Below are positions 38,407 to 47,338 of a DNA stretch of 64,000 nt, piece by piece. A model generated the notes under the pieces. The model was given only the letters and a program-made list of their open reading frames with translations, was not told the DNA's origin and made no database searches. A program made the position numbers and the translations under genes. Positions within the stretch are counted from its first letter, which is position 1; every line of letters begins with the position of its first letter. The stretch is taken from assembly GCF_017488845.2 (NCBI RefSeq), contig NZ_CP083371.1, positions 558,001 through 622,000 of the forward strand. The letters run 5' to 3'. This DNA is from Ensifer canadensis. Lineage in GTDB: Bacteria > Pseudomonadota > Alphaproteobacteria > Rhizobiales > Rhizobiaceae.

Positions 38407-39351
38407 ATGATCAAGTTCATACTCAATCGTCTCGTGATGGCGATACCGACGATCGTCATTGTCTCGGTTGCCGTCTTCACGCTCATCCGTCTCATTCCCG
38501 GCGATCCGGCCGCGCTGATGCTTGGCGATATGGCCGAGCCGCAGCAGATTGCCGAAATGCGCAGCGTGCTCGGCCTTGACCGAAGCATTCCCGAGCAGTT
38601 CGTCATCTGGGCCGGCAACATCCTGTCCGGCGACTTCGGCCGCTCGATCGTCACCGACGAGCCGGTGCTTCATCTGGTGCTGAGCCGCTTCATGGTGAGC
38701 GCCGAGATCGTCGTCATCGCCGTGTTCCTCGCGAGCCTGATCGCCGTTCCCGCCGGCGTCATCGCCGCCTGGCGGCAGAACAGCCTGACGGACCTGGCGC
38801 TGGTCGGCACGGCCACCGTGCTTCTGTCCATCCCGACCTTCTGGCTCGGCCTGCTATTGCTGCTTGCCTTCGGCCTGAAGCTCGGCTGGCTGCCGGTGCT
38901 CGGTTACGTGCCGATCTCGGAAAACTGGACGGCGGGCCTTCTCTACCTCGTCCTGCCCGTCATGACGCTGGTCATCCACGAAATGGGCGTGATCATCCGC
39001 ATGGCGCGCGCCTCGACGCTCGAGGTTCTCCGGCTTGATTACATCACCCATGCACGGGCCAAGGGACTGTCGGAAAGCGCCGTCCTCTGGAAGCATGCGT
39101 TCAAGAATGCGTTCGGCCCAACCTGGACGATGATCGGCCTGATCCTCGGCAATCTGCTCGGCGGTATCGCGGTCATCGAGACGGTCTTTACCATCCCCGG
39201 CCTCGGCCGTCTGATGGTCGATAGCATCTTCCAGCGCGACTACCCGGTGATCCAGGGCTGCCTGCTGCTCGTCGCCTTCTCCTATGTCGTCGTCAACCTC
39301 GTGGTCGACCTCCTCTATCCTCTCTTCGATCCGCGGGTGGTGGCAGAATGA
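38407..39351 (+). CDS. Peptide/opine-type ABC transporter permease (DppB family)
   Basis: 314 residues, six membrane segments: 'MIKFILNRLVMAIPTIVIVSVAVFTLIRLIPGDPA' region at the N-terminus (DppB signature), 'GDFGRSI', EAA-type loop 'LDYITHARAKGLSE' and 'IPGLGRLMVDSIFQRDYPVIQG'. It is the first gene of a plus-strand operon running to 45802 and overlaps the next permease by 4 nt. The broader substrate class includes di/oligopeptides, nickel, glutathione and opines. Confidence 0.9.
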   Translation: MIKFILNRLVMAIPTIVIVSVAVFTLIRLIPGDPAALMLGDMAEPQQIAEMRSVLGLDRSIPEQFVIWAGNILSGDFGRSIVTDEPVLHLVLSRFMVSAEIVVIAVFLASLIAVPAGVIAAWRQNSLTDLALVGTATVLLSIPTFWLGLLLLLAFGLKLGWLPVLGYVPISENWTAGLLYLVLPVMTLVIHEMGVIIRMARASTLEVLRLDYITHARAKGLSESAVLWKHAFKNAFGPTWTMIGLILGNLLGGIAVIETVFTIPGLGRLMVDSIFQRDYPVIQGCLLLVAFSYVVVNLVVDLLYPLFDPRVVAE

Positions 39352-40166
39352 GAAAGCTCACTTTCAACGGCGTCATCGGCGGCGGACTGATCGCCGCTCT
39401 GGTCATCACCGCGCTGATCGGCGTGTTCTGGACGCCCTACGATCCCAGCGCGCTGGGCTTCACTTCGCGTCTGGCCGCCCCCGGTGCCGCCCATTGGCTC
39501 GGCACCGACGAGTTCGGACGCGACGTTGCCAGCCGGTTGATGATCGGTGCCCGCGCCAGCGTCTGGATCGGATGTCTGACGGTCGCCTTCGCGGTCGTCT
39601 GCGGCACCCTGATCGGCCTCATCAGCGGCTATGCCCGCGGCTGGGTCGATGGCGTCATCATGGCCGTCAACAACGCACTGCTCGCCTTTCCGGGCATCCT
39701 GCTGGCGCTCGGGCTGCTCGCGGTCTTCGGGGCTAACCAGTACGGCATCATTTTCGCGCTTGGCATCGCCTACACGCCGTCGATGGCGCGTGTGGTGCGC
39801 GGCGCCGTCTTGTCGCTGCGCGAACGCGAATTCATCGAAGCCTCGCGTGTCATGGGCAATGGCGAAATCTACACCATGCTGCGCCACATCCTGCCGAACT
39901 GCCTGGCACCGATTACCGTGCTGGCGACCTCGATGTTCGGCTGGGCAATCCTGTCGGAAAGCGCGTTGTCGTTTCTCGGCCTTGGCGTGCCGCCACCGGC
40001 GCCGACCTGGGGCAACATGCTGGCTGCGGGCCGCCCGTTCATCGAACAGGCCGTCTGGCTCGGTTTCTTCCCCGGCCTTTGCATCGCGCTGACGCTACTC
40101 GGCATCAACCTTCTCGGCGACGCGCTCCGCGACAAGCTCGACCCCCGCATGCGAGGCCTGAAATGA
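39348..40166 (+). CDS. Peptide-type ABC transporter permease (DppC family)
   Basis: 272 residues with 'HWLGTDEFGRDVASRLMIGARAS' (split DppC fingerprint), EAA loop 'EFIEASRVMGNGEIYTMLRHILPN' and 'SFLGLGVPPPAPTWGNML'. ATGA-type overlaps with both the upstream permease and the downstream ATPase show tight coupling. It would form the heterodimeric channel with the 38407 product. Confidence 0.92.
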   Translation: MRKLTFNGVIGGGLIAALVITALIGVFWTPYDPSALGFTSRLAAPGAAHWLGTDEFGRDVASRLMIGARASVWIGCLTVAFAVVCGTLIGLISGYARGWVDGVIMAVNNALLAFPGILLALGLLAVFGANQYGIIFALGIAYTPSMARVVRGAVLSLREREFIEASRVMGNGEIYTMLRHILPNCLAPITVLATSMFGWAILSESALSFLGLGVPPPAPTWGNMLAAGRPFIEQAVWLGFFPGLCIALTLLGINLLGDALRDKLDPRMRGLK

Positions 40167-41791
40167 TCGGCAGTTCCCTACTCAGCGTTCGCGACCTGTC
40201 GCTGGCCGTTACCCATAATGGCAACCAGGTGGTCAAGGATGTCAGCTTCGACGTCGGCCCTGGCGAAATCGTCGGCATCGTCGGCGAATCCGGTTCCGGC
40301 AAGACGCTCGCGACCCGCGCCATCATCGGGTTGATCCCGCCTGCCGTGCGCCATGCCGGCGGCACGATCAGTTACCGCGGACGGGATGTCCTGTCGATGA
40401 AAGATCGCGACCTCCGGCAGTTGCGCGGCGGCGAGATCGGCGTCGTGTTCCAGGAGCCGATGACCTCGCTCAACCCGTCGATGACCATCGGCAGGCAGCT
40501 TGAAGAAGGCCTGATCCTGCATACGAAGAAGAGTGCCGACGAGCGTCGGGCTGCGATACTCGACATGCTGAAGCGCGTCGGTCTGCGCGAGCCGGAGCGG
40601 GCGCTTGCCGCCTATCCGCACGAGTTTTCCGGCGGCATGCGCCAGCGCATCATGCTTGCCTCGGTGATGCTGCTGAAGCCGGCCCTGCTGATTGCCGACG
40701 AGCCGACGACCGCGCTCGACGCCGTGGTGCAACGTGACGTCATGGAGCTGATGGTCGAACTGACCAAGGCGGAAGGCACGGCCGTTCTCCTGATCAGCCA
40801 CGACCTGCCGATGGTGGCGCGCTACACCAATCGCTTCGTCGTCATGGAAAAAGGCGTGATCGTCGAGCAGGGCACGACCAAGGACATTCTGAGCGCACCG
40901 GAGCATCCCTATACCCGCAAGCTCCTGTCTTCGCTGCCGTTTCGGGCGGCACCGCGAGAACTCGACATGTCGCGGACACCGATGGTGTCGGCGCGCAATA
41001 TCGTGGTCGAATATCCCGGTCGTAAGGGGCTCTTCCGCAAGCAGGCGCCGAAGCGCGCGCTTCACGGCGTCAGCGTCGACATCCATGTCGGCGAAGTCGT
41101 CGCCCTTGTCGGCGGCTCCGGCTCGGGCAAGACGACGCTTGGCCGCACGATCGCCGGTCTCGTCCAGCAGACCGAAGGCGAGATCCTCTTCCAGGGGCGC
41201 GAGCGCAGCGCTGACTGGCGTGATTATCGGCTGAACTGCCAGATGGTCTTCCAGGATCCCTACTCTTCGCTCGACCCGCGCATGACCATCCAGGCGCTGG
41301 TCGAAGAAGCGCTCCGGCTGGTGCCCGATCTCGACGGTGCGGCCAAGCGCAAGCGCGCGCTCGAAACGCTCGAAGAAGTTGGTCTTAGCGGCGATTTCGC
41401 CAGCCGCTATCCGCATGAGCTTTCCGGTGGTCAGCGCCAGCGCGTCGCCATTGCCCGGGCGATTGCCCGGCGGCCGAAGTTCCTCATCGCCGACGAACCG
41501 GTCTCGGCGCTCGACGTGACGGTGCGTGCGCAGGTGCTCGAACTCTTCTCCGATCTGCAGAAGCGCTACGGGTTTTCCTGCCTGTTCATCAGCCATGACC
41601 TCGGCGTCGTCGAGCAGGTCGCCGACCGGGTGATCGTCATGCAGGACGGCCGCATCGTCGAGCAGGGCGATCGCGACCGGATCTTCGACCAGCCACAGGA
41701 AGCCTATACGCGCAAACTGCTTTCGGCGATCCCCGCGCTCGATCTCAATCACACGGGTGGCGTCACCCTCAAATGGCGCCTGGAGGCCTGA
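40163..41791 (+). CDS. Fused double ATP-binding protein (DppD-DppF type)
   Basis: 542 residues with two peptide-importer ATPases in one chain. The first has Walker A GESGSGKT (41-48), signature FSGGMRQRIMLA and Walker B LLIADEPTTALD. The second has GGSGSGKT near residue 315, LSGGQRQRVAIARA and FLIADEPVSALD. The C-termini carry the 'HPYTRKLL' / 'EAYTRKLL' tails of the DppD/OppF group. Fused forms (like GsiA/YejF) are common. It starts inside the dppC-like stop (ATGA). Confidence 0.92.
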   Translation: MIGSSLLSVRDLSLAVTHNGNQVVKDVSFDVGPGEIVGIVGESGSGKTLATRAIIGLIPPAVRHAGGTISYRGRDVLSMKDRDLRQLRGGEIGVVFQEPMTSLNPSMTIGRQLEEGLILHTKKSADERRAAILDMLKRVGLREPERALAAYPHEFSGGMRQRIMLASVMLLKPALLIADEPTTALDAVVQRDVMELMVELTKAEGTAVLLISHDLPMVARYTNRFVVMEKGVIVEQGTTKDILSAPEHPYTRKLLSSLPFRAAPRELDMSRTPMVSARNIVVEYPGRKGLFRKQAPKRALHGVSVDIHVGEVVALVGGSGSGKTTLGRTIAGLVQQTEGEILFQGRERSADWRDYRLNCQMVFQDPYSSLDPRMTIQALVEEALRLVPDLDGAAKRKRALETLEEVGLSGDFASRYPHELSGGQRQRVAIARAIARRPKFLIADEPVSALDVTVRAQVLELFSDLQKRYGFSCLFISHDLGVVEQVADRVIVMQDGRIVEQGDRDRIFDQPQEAYTRKLLSAIPALDLNHTGGVTLKWRLEA

Positions 41792-41792
41792 C

Positions 41793-42650
41793 ATGACCGT
41801 AGCGATCAAAACCGCCACGACAGCCGAACGGCTTAATGCCATCGCCGACGCCCAGCCATTCATCACCCGCTTCCTCGTTCGCAACCTTCAGACCGGCGAG
41901 ACGATCGGACGGGGCGAAAACGAGGAGACGCCTTCGGCCAGCACCCGCAAGACGTCGATCATGATGGCGGCGCTGAAGGCAGCGCACGAGGGCCGGCTCG
42001 ATCTCGACACGCCCATCACCTACGAGGAGCGGCTGAAGCATGAGGTTGCGAGCGGCATGTTCCGCTACATGACGCCTGGCATCGTCATCCCGCTGCGCGA
42101 CGCCATCGTCGGGATGATGGTCTTGAGCGACAATGTCTGCACCAAGATGGTGCTGGAGCGGCTGACGCTGGAAGAGGTCGACAGCTACTGCAAGGCGATC
42201 GGCATGGCCGGCACTCACCACCGTTTTCTGATCCCGCCGCTTGGCCTGAAGCCGGACCATTCGCTCGGCGAGGTGACGACGACGACGGCTGGTGACCAGA
42301 TATTGCTGCTCGAACTGATCCTGGCGGCACAGGACGATGGGGCCGCGGCTGCGCGTCTCGGCACATCGGTCGAGCTCTGCCGCTTTGCGCTGCAGACGCT
42401 GAAGAACCAGGTGCTGCGCTACGGCATCCGCTCGCGCCTGCCTTTCGAGACCGTCGTCGCCAGCAAATCCGGGCGCGGTAAGCGCGGTCGCATGGACGCA
42501 GGTCTCGTCTATCGCAACAGTCGGCCGCTCTACGGCATCGCCGTCTTCACCGACGCCGTGCCGCAAGTGATGGCCGATGGCACGCCTGGCTACACAATTG
42601 CGCTCGAAACCATCGGCCAGCTGTCGCAGGCCTGCTGGGACGCGTTTTGA
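41793..42650 (+). CDS. Class-A beta-lactamase-fold serine hydrolase, cytoplasmic
   Basis: 285 residues. S50-T-R-K53 gives the SxxK nucleophile motif, S112-D-N114 the SDN motif and K225-S-G227 the KTG-box variant, in the order and spacing of class A beta-lactamases. No signal peptide is present. In the omega-loop region ('IPPLGLKPDHSLGEVTTTT') I cannot place the Glu166 equivalent needed for fast deacylation. It starts 1 nt after the ATPase stop behind ggaggcc. A cytosolic esterase/amidase/peptidase acting on the imported compound is more likely than antibiotic resistance. Confidence 0.8.
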   Translation: MTVAIKTATTAERLNAIADAQPFITRFLVRNLQTGETIGRGENEETPSASTRKTSIMMAALKAAHEGRLDLDTPITYEERLKHEVASGMFRYMTPGIVIPLRDAIVGMMVLSDNVCTKMVLERLTLEEVDSYCKAIGMAGTHHRFLIPPLGLKPDHSLGEVTTTTAGDQILLLELILAAQDDGAAAARLGTSVELCRFALQTLKNQVLRYGIRSRLPFETVVASKSGRGKRGRMDAGLVYRNSRPLYGIAVFTDAVPQVMADGTPGYTIALETIGQLSQACWDAF

Positions 42651-42703
42651 GCCGAAATCAACCGCAACAAACCAACAAGAAACAACTGGAGAAGAGTGGA
42701 ACC

Positions 42704-44248
42704 ATGAAAAAAATCTTCCTTGCCGGCACCATTCTGATGAGCGCCGTCGGCTTTGCCGAAGCGCGTGACCTTGTGGTCGCGCAGAGCTCCGATATCCGCA
42801 GCAACGTCCCGGGCGTCAACCGCGACGGCAACACCGATTCCGTAATCTTTCACATCGTCGAAGGTCTCGTCGGGTACGCCGAGAACGGCGAGGTAAAGCC
42901 GCTCGTCGCCAAGAGCTTCGAAGTGTCTCCCGATGGCCTGACCTATACGTTCAAGCTGCGCGACGACGTGAAATTCCACAATGGCAACGCGGTCACGGCC
43001 GACGACGTCGTGTGGAACTGGAACCGCTACATGGCCGCGGACACCAAGTGGACCTGCGCCGGCGATTTCGACGGCAGCAAAACGATCAAGGTGTCGGCCG
43101 TCACGGCTGTCGATCCGACCACGGTAACGATGACGATCGAAAAGCCTTCGGCGGTCTTTCTCGGCCTGATGGCGCGTCCAGAATGCGGCTATACCGGCAT
43201 CATCGCCAAGGAGTCTGTCGGCGCCGACGGCGCCTTCGTTGCTCCCATCGGTACCGGGCCGTTCAAGTGGGCCGAGTGGAAGAAGGGCGAGTATGTCCGT
43301 CTCGAAAAGAACGAAGCCTACGTCTCGCCTGCCAATGACGGCAAGCCGGATGGTATGGTCGGCTCCAAACGGCCGCTGGTCGACGGCATCAAGTTCATGG
43401 TCATCCCCGATGCATCGACGGTGAAAACCGGTCTGCTGTCGGGCGCACTGGATACGGCCGAAGTCTCCGCCGACCTGATTTCGGAGTTCAAGGACAGCGA
43501 GACGATGCAGCTGATCGTCAAGCGCAACAACGGCAAGAACCTGCTTTACTTCCAGACCCGCGACAAGGTTCTGAGCAACGTTGCCGTGCGTCGCGCCATG
43601 GCCGAAGCGCTCGATCTCGACCAACTGGTTGCTGCGGTCTCGAACGGTACGGGCGAAACCAATGCCTCGATGGTGTCGGCAGACTCGATCTTCTATTCGG
43701 ACGCGCAGAAGACGAAGTTTCCGATGGACCTGGAAAAGGCCAAGAAGGACCTGGCGGACGCCGGCTACAACGGCGAGCCGATCACCATCATCGCCAACAA
43801 GCGCGGCAATGTGCCGAGCTTCCCGGCCGCCGTCGTCGCCCAGGCGATGATGCAACAGGTCGGTCTCAATGTGCAGATCGAAGTGCTCGACTATGCGACC
43901 CAGGTCGATCGCCGCCGCTCGGGCAACTACCAGGTGATCTCGCAGTCGGTGGCACCGCGCCTCGATCCGGCACTGATGTACAGCTTCTACGTCGGCAACA
44001 AGGACAAGAACGCCTCGCTGATGTGGGATAATCCCAAAGCGATCGAGTTGATGAAGTCCGCCTATGTCGAGGCCGACCAGGCAAAGCGTCAGGCGATCTT
44101 CGACGAATTCCACAAGCTGATGCTTGAGGAAGTTCCCGGCATCTTCATGTACGACATGGTCGACATCTGGGGTGCGACGAAGAAGCTGCACGGCGAGCCC
44201 GTCTGGCAGTCGAACACCCGGCTCTGGGAAGTCACGCTCGACGACTAA
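42704..44248 (+). CDS. Peptide-type ABC transporter substrate-binding protein (family 5)
   Basis: 514 residues: short signal peptide (IFLAGTILMSAVGFAEA), then SBP_bac_5 features 'IVEGLVGYAENGEVKPLVAKSFEVSPDGLTYTFKLRDDVKFHNG' (a contiguous family block), 'GTGPFKWAEWKKGE' and 'RRAMAEALD'. It is fifth in the operon, 53 nt after the hydrolase gene, and is followed by a hairpin. It would capture the ligand in the periplasm for the 38407/39348 permeases. Ligand unknown; the neighbouring amidohydrolases suggest an N-acyl amino acid or peptide-like compound. Confidence 0.9.
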   Translation: MKKIFLAGTILMSAVGFAEARDLVVAQSSDIRSNVPGVNRDGNTDSVIFHIVEGLVGYAENGEVKPLVAKSFEVSPDGLTYTFKLRDDVKFHNGNAVTADDVVWNWNRYMAADTKWTCAGDFDGSKTIKVSAVTAVDPTTVTMTIEKPSAVFLGLMARPECGYTGIIAKESVGADGAFVAPIGTGPFKWAEWKKGEYVRLEKNEAYVSPANDGKPDGMVGSKRPLVDGIKFMVIPDASTVKTGLLSGALDTAEVSADLISEFKDSETMQLIVKRNNGKNLLYFQTRDKVLSNVAVRRAMAEALDLDQLVAAVSNGTGETNASMVSADSIFYSDAQKTKFPMDLEKAKKDLADAGYNGEPITIIANKRGNVPSFPAAVVAQAMMQQVGLNVQIEVLDYATQVDRRRSGNYQVISQSVAPRLDPALMYSFYVGNKDKNASLMWDNPKAIELMKSAYVEADQAKRQAIFDEFHKLMLEEVPGIFMYDMVDIWGATKKLHGEPVWQSNTRLWEVTLDD

Positions 44249-44275
44249 GTCGCGGCCCGACCGCGTATCGTATCC

Positions 44276-44299
44276 GGTGGCGGCATCCGTGCCGCCACC
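44276..44299 (+). other. Stem-loop after the peptide binding-protein gene
   Basis: Perfect 10-bp arms ggtggcggca / tgccgccacc around a 4-nt loop, 28 nt after the stop at 44248 and before the M20 gene. No T-tract. Same placement as the hairpins after araF, urtA and the 53205 gene. Confidence 0.65.
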
Positions 44300-44362
44300 T
44301 TCCATCTGAAGACAGAAATGCCAATGCGGCCGGCCCACATGTCGCCCGCAAGAGGAATACCC

Positions 44363-45802
44363 ATGCCCCAGCCATCCGTCGTCGCCGCTCTTGCAGATAT
44401 AGTCGAAGAGTTGAAGCCTGAATTCGCAGCGATGAGCGACGCGATCTGGGACTATGCCGAACTGAGCTTTCGCGAGCACCAGTCGGCGGCGACGCAAATA
44501 GCGATGCTGGAAAAGCACGGGTTTCGCATCACGCGGGGAACGGCCGATATCGAAACCGCCTTTACCGGTGAAGCCGGCGCGGGTGGCCCGGTCATTGCCC
44601 TTCTCGGTGAATTCGACGCGCTTGCGGGCTTGAGCCAGATCGCCGGCGTCGTCGAGGCAAAGGCGCTTGAAGACGGCGGCACCGGACACGGCTGCGGGCA
44701 TAATCTGCTCGGCACCGGCTCGCTGCTGGCTGCAGTCGCCCTTGCCCGTTATCTCCGCGAGAACGATCTGCCAGGCACCGTTCGTTACTATGGTTGCCCC
44801 GGCGAAGAGGGCGGCTCGGGCAAGACTTTCATGGCGCGCGCCTGCGCCTTTGCCGATGTCGATACCGCACTCACCTGGCACCCAGCACCCTTCAATGGCG
44901 TGCGCTCGACCAACAATCTCGCCGTCCTCGAAATCTACTATCGTTTCAAGGGGGTCGCCGCCCATGCCTCGAACGGCGCCCATCTTGGACGGAGCGCCCT
45001 CGATGCGCTGGAGCTGATGAATATCGGTGTCAACTTCCTGCGCGAGCACATGCCGCAGGATTGCCGCGTGCACTATGCGATCACCGACGCCGGCGGCAAG
45101 GCGGCCAACGTCGTCCAGGCCCGCGCCGAAGCGCTCTACCTTGTGCGTGCACCGCAAATGCCTGAGGCGCTTGCGCTGGCTGCCCGCATCGACAAGGTCG
45201 CCAGGGGCGCTGCGATGATGACCGAGACGGAGGTCGAGATCGTCTTCGATCGCGCCGCCACCAATCTTTTGCCGAACATCACGCTCGAGACGGCGATCCA
45301 CCAGAACATGGTCGCGCTCGGACCGGTTCCCTTCGACGAGGCAGACCTCGAATTTGCCCGTGAGATCCAGAAGACGATGACGCCGGAGGCGATCGCCAGC
45401 AGCATCCGGCTTTACCAGATCAAGGGCGACGTCTTCTCCAACAGCCGCATGGACGGATCGAGTGGTCTCCACCTCGGCCTTCGCGATTTCGAGGGCCAAT
45501 CGCATTTCCGCGCCGGCTCGACCGATGTCGGCGATGTCAGCTGGGTGACGCCGACGGCGCAATGCTGGGCGCCCGCCTGGGCGATAGGCACCGCGCCGCA
45601 CACCTGGCAGGTGGTAGCGCAAGGCAAGAGCCCCGCGGCACACAAGGCTTTCGCCCACGCGGCCAAGTCGTTGGCGACGACCGGTCTCGATCTCATCCTC
45701 GATCCGGAACTGCTGGCGCAGGCAAAGGCCGAGTGGCGGGAAAAGACCGAAGGCAAGCCCTACCAGTGCCCGATCCCCGATCATATCGGTCCCAAGCTCT
45801 GA
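44363..45802 (+). CDS. M20-family amidohydrolase (AbgB-like)
   Basis: 479 residues of the M20D metallopeptidase group: metal-site motifs 'LLGEFDAL', 'GHGCGHNLLG', 'GCPGEEGGSGK' and a C-terminal His in 'IGTAPHTWQ'. The length and the N-terminal 'FHEL-like' helix fit AbgB (p-aminobenzoyl-glutamate hydrolase B subunit) better than HipO. No AbgA partner is present. ATG 44363 has agaggaatacc upstream. It ends an importer operon and is followed by a strong terminator, so it probably hydrolyses the imported amide. Confidence 0.86.
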   Translation: MPQPSVVAALADIVEELKPEFAAMSDAIWDYAELSFREHQSAATQIAMLEKHGFRITRGTADIETAFTGEAGAGGPVIALLGEFDALAGLSQIAGVVEAKALEDGGTGHGCGHNLLGTGSLLAAVALARYLRENDLPGTVRYYGCPGEEGGSGKTFMARACAFADVDTALTWHPAPFNGVRSTNNLAVLEIYYRFKGVAAHASNGAHLGRSALDALELMNIGVNFLREHMPQDCRVHYAITDAGGKAANVVQARAEALYLVRAPQMPEALALAARIDKVARGAAMMTETEVEIVFDRAATNLLPNITLETAIHQNMVALGPVPFDEADLEFAREIQKTMTPEAIASSIRLYQIKGDVFSNSRMDGSSGLHLGLRDFEGQSHFRAGSTDVGDVSWVTPTAQCWAPAWAIGTAPHTWQVVAQGKSPAAHKAFAHAAKSLATTGLDLILDPELLAQAKAEWREKTEGKPYQCPIPDHIGPKL

Positions 45803-45841
45803 TCCTTCGACGGCAATCGCGTTCACGCGACGTCACGACGA

Positions 45842-45870
45842 GCCGCCGCCCTTGGGCCGGCGGCCTTTTT
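45842..45870 (+). terminator. Intrinsic terminator of the peptide-importer operon
   Basis: GC stem gccgccgccc / gggccggcggc with one bulged C, a short loop, and five T residues at 45866-45870. It starts 40 nt after the M20 gene stop. Confidence 0.8.
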
Positions 45871-46073
45871 GTCTCTTCCGTCTCGCAAGCGTGCAGGATC
45901 TTGCCGGCCGGGATGTTCGAATTCGGCTCGATGCCTTGACGCGAATCATTGTCTGCGGCATCTCTGTTACGGAATTTTGTGAATATGTGCCGTTTAGGCG
46001 TATCTGAATTAAATCTCTGTTAGTGCATCCCGGTGTCAATGGTGCGGGAAAGCGCGCAAGGAGCATGGCGGGA

Positions 46074-47333
46074 ATGGACATGACGGTAACACAGACGCGA
46101 TCCGGGACGGACCCTTCCCACGCCCGCCAGCCAGCCGACGAAGCGATCGCGGCCGATGCGCGCGCCCTTTCCGAACAGCTGAAGGCGATGCGCGAGCGGC
46201 TGTTTCCGCCAACGGCGATGAAGACGCTTCGCAGCTTCACCTCAGGCGAGGCGGCCAAGCTGATCGGCGTTTCCGACGGTTACCTGCGCCAGCTGTCGCT
46301 TGCGGGCGAGGGGCCTCAACCCGATACCGGCACCGGCGGTCGCCGCTCCTATTCGCTGTCCGACATCAACGCGCTTCGCCGCCACCTTGCCGAGCAGGCA
46401 CTTGCCAAGGGCAATGCCGCCAAGGCGCGCAGCTACCTGAAGTGGCGCGACCGCGAGCGCGGCGAGCACCTGCAGGTCATTTCCGTCACCAACTTCAAGG
46501 GCGGTTCCGGCAAGACCACATCGTCGGTCCATATCGCGCAATATCTCGCCATGACCGGCCACCGGGTTCTCGCCGTCGACCTTGACCCGCAGGCGTCGCT
46601 TTCGGCGCTCTTCGGCTACCAGCCAGAGCTGGACCTCACCGGCAACGACACGCTCTACGGCGCCATCCGCTACGACGCCGAAGCGCGGCCGCTGAAAGAC
46701 ATCATCCGTCCGACATATTTTGACGGGCTCGACCTGGTGCCCGGCAATCTGGAGCTGCAGGAATTCGAGCATACGACGCCGCAGGCACTCAGCGCCCGCC
46801 ACAGCGGCTCCGATGCCGGCCCGCTGTTCTTCGCACGGGTGCAGTCGGCACTGGCAAGCGTTGCCGACGATTACGATGTCGTCGTCATCGACTGCCCGCC
46901 GCAGCTCGGTTATCTCACGCTGTCGGCGCTTTGCGCCTCGACGTCGGTTCTCGTCACCGTGCATCCGCAGATGCTCGACGTCGCGTCGATGAACCAGTTT
47001 CTCTACATGACCTCGGACCTCCTGAGCGTCGTGCGCGAGGCGGGCGGCGAACTCAACTTCGACTTCCTGCGCTATCTCGTCACCCGCTTCGAGCCGAACG
47101 ACGGGCCGCAGGCGCAGATCGTCGGTTTCATGCGCTCGCTGTTCGGAGACCGTGTCCTGACCTCTGCGATGGTCAAGTCGACCGCCGTTTCCGATGCCGG
47201 TCTGACGAAGCAGACGCTCTACGAAGTGGGTCGCGAGAATTTCACCCGCGCGACCTACGACCGCGCGATCGAATCCTTGAATTCCGTCAACGGCGAGATC
47301 GAAGCTCTCATTCATGCGGCCTGGGGGCGCTAA
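46074..47333 (+). CDS. repA: RepA-like partition ATPase (ParA family)
   Basis: 419 residues. An N-terminal HTH ('FTSGEAAKLIGVSDGYLRQLSL') is followed by 'GRRSYSLSDINALRRHL', both diagnostic of RepA from repABC replicons. The deviant Walker A is KGGSGKTT (about 142-149), with 'VLAVDLDPQASLSALFG' and 'YDVVVIDCPPQLGYLTLSAL'. It would segregate the replicon with RepB and repress its operon. The ATG at 46074 has aaggag at 10 nt; in-frame alternatives are GTG 46023, ATG 46065 and ATG 46080. It lies 5 nt upstream of repB. Confidence 0.9.
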   Translation: MDMTVTQTRSGTDPSHARQPADEAIAADARALSEQLKAMRERLFPPTAMKTLRSFTSGEAAKLIGVSDGYLRQLSLAGEGPQPDTGTGGRRSYSLSDINALRRHLAEQALAKGNAAKARSYLKWRDRERGEHLQVISVTNFKGGSGKTTSSVHIAQYLAMTGHRVLAVDLDPQASLSALFGYQPELDLTGNDTLYGAIRYDAEARPLKDIIRPTYFDGLDLVPGNLELQEFEHTTPQALSARHSGSDAGPLFFARVQSALASVADDYDVVVIDCPPQLGYLTLSALCASTSVLVTVHPQMLDVASMNQFLYMTSDLLSVVREAGGELNFDFLRYLVTRFEPNDGPQAQIVGFMRSLFGDRVLTSAMVKSTAVSDAGLTKQTLYEVGRENFTRATYDRAIESLNSVNGEIEALIHAAWGR

Positions 47334-47338
47334 AATAC

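Noticed and set aside
41793..42650. Antibiotic-resistance beta-lactamase
   Set aside because: No signal peptide, no visible general-base Glu and an operon context within a peptide importer argue against it.
42590..45826. A 1078-codon open frame on the minus strand
   Set aside because: It is antisense to the hydrolase, binding-protein and M20 genes, has no recognisable motifs, and is the expected shadow of GC-rich codon use.
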